Of a stretch of 64,000 bases of DNA, positions 63,354-64,000 are shown one piece after another (the stretch's first letter is position 1; every line of letters starts with the position of its first letter). Location of the stretch: positions 62,001-126,000 of the forward strand of contig LGRX02035493.1 in assembly GCA_001247695.2 (NCBI GenBank), in the 5' to 3' direction. Made by a program: the position numbers and the translations under genes. The notes under the pieces were generated by a model. That model searched no databases. It had not been told where the DNA came from and saw only the letters and a list, made by a program, of their open reading frames with translations. This DNA is from Cymbomonas tetramitiformis (taxonomy: Eukaryota > Chlorophyta > Pyramimonadophyceae > Pyramimonadales > Pyramimonadaceae).

Positions 63354-63950
63354 GACAGACGCGCGAGCCACGTCGGACGATACAGTCGAATTGCCCATAT
63401 ATGTATGCTATTTGCCAAATCTGTAACGCTTGTCATGTTACGCATGACATGTTACGCATGACATGTCACGCATTACATGTAATGCATGACATGTTACGCA
63501 TGACATGTTACGCTATCCCGTGACACAGTAAAATAGTCTCGATCGAAGACAGACGCGCGAGCCACGTCGGACGATACAGTCGAATTGCCCATATATGTAT
63601 GCTATTTGCCAAATCTGTAACGCTTGTCATGTTACGCATGACATGTTACGCATGACATGTCACGCATTACATGTAATGCATGACATGTTACGCATGACAT
63701 GTTACGCTATCCCGTGACACAGTAAAATAGTCTCGATCGAAGACAGACGCGCGAGCCACGTCGGACGATACAGTCGAATTGCCCATATATGTATGCTATT
63801 TGCCAAATCTGTAACGCTTGTCATGTTACGCATGACATGTTACGCATGATATGTCACGCATTACATGTAATGCATGACATGTTACGCATGACATGTTACG
63901 CTATCCCGTGACACAGTAAAATAGTCTCGATCGAAGACAGGCGCGCGGTA
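63354..63950. repeat. 194-bp satellite, three units
   Basis: Units start GACAGACGCGCGAGCC at 63354, 63548 and 63742 (194 bp apart), and a fourth begins at 63936 then diverges. Almost no differences are seen. Each unit is built of GTTACGCATGACAT modules around a perfect palindrome CATTACATGTAATG. Confidence 0.93.
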
Positions 63951-64000
63951 TATTTGTTGTTGACACTGTTAAGAACTGCAAAAACGGACAGATTTTGCAA

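Overview
This window is nuclear DNA from a eukaryote. It has plant-type core histone genes without introns, spliceosomal-type GT..AG signals, no bacterial gene organisation, and more than 80% mobile DNA. Compact intronless host genes as small islands in a sea of LTR retrotransposons, together with plant-like H2A/H2B, would fit a multicellular red alga such as Chondrus. That is an inference from style, not shown by any marker. Only three host genes are secure: linker histone H1 (18195-18719, minus) and a divergent H2A/H2B pair (47636-48010 minus, 48411-48776 plus). All three share a 3' mRNA-type hairpin (GGTGTT...ACACC) and an upstream TTTT(G/C)ATTGG element.

Layout. 1-775: G-rich low-complexity DNA. 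776-14832: the 3' part of a Ty3/Gypsy chromovirus (RT end, RNase H, integrase with a 78-bp GT-AG intron, frameshifted chromodomain, 3' UTR, PPT, LTR). It is interrupted by a 10.1-kb non-coding relative in opposite orientation (3475-13571, TSD TTCGT). 14833-18130: an LTR/leader fragment of a Gag-only element, a decayed Cys/His retroelement domain, a tRNA-like relic and a doubtful ORF next to H1. 18195-18890: H1 and its promoter. 20037-34452: one old LINE on the minus strand (endonuclease end, RT, RNase H, Cys/His finger, C-terminal domain) split by three precise insertions whose removal restores the reading frame: a 2.4-kb Gag-only LTR element, a 5.85-kb terminal-inverted-repeat transposon full of GTAGGGCCCTAC palindromes, and a 272-bp fold-back LTR product. 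34453-44946: a cluster of Gag-only LTR elements (one nested one base from the end of another) plus a decayed zinc-finger/HTH transposase gene. 47591-48827: H2A/H2B island. 50945-61415: a second intact 10.5-kb non-coding LTR element (TSD TGTTC, nearly identical LTRs). 61882-63005: decayed Gag. 63354-63950: a 194-bp satellite.

How the parts work together. Two retrotransposon systems dominate. (i) A chromovirus and its large non-autonomous derivatives share LTR, PPT and 3' region; the derivatives carry no usable protein and would depend on the chromovirus. (ii) A group of Gag-only LTR elements has a primer site matching the anticodon arm of initiator tRNA-Met (the copia/Ty5 half-tRNA mode), a CCACC...GGTGG hairpin forming the polypurine tract, 5-bp target duplications, a CX2CX9H-type knuckle and, in several members, an acidic C-terminal module with a hydrophobic segment. 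No polymerase for group (ii) lies in the window. All homology statements are by reading, without database searches.
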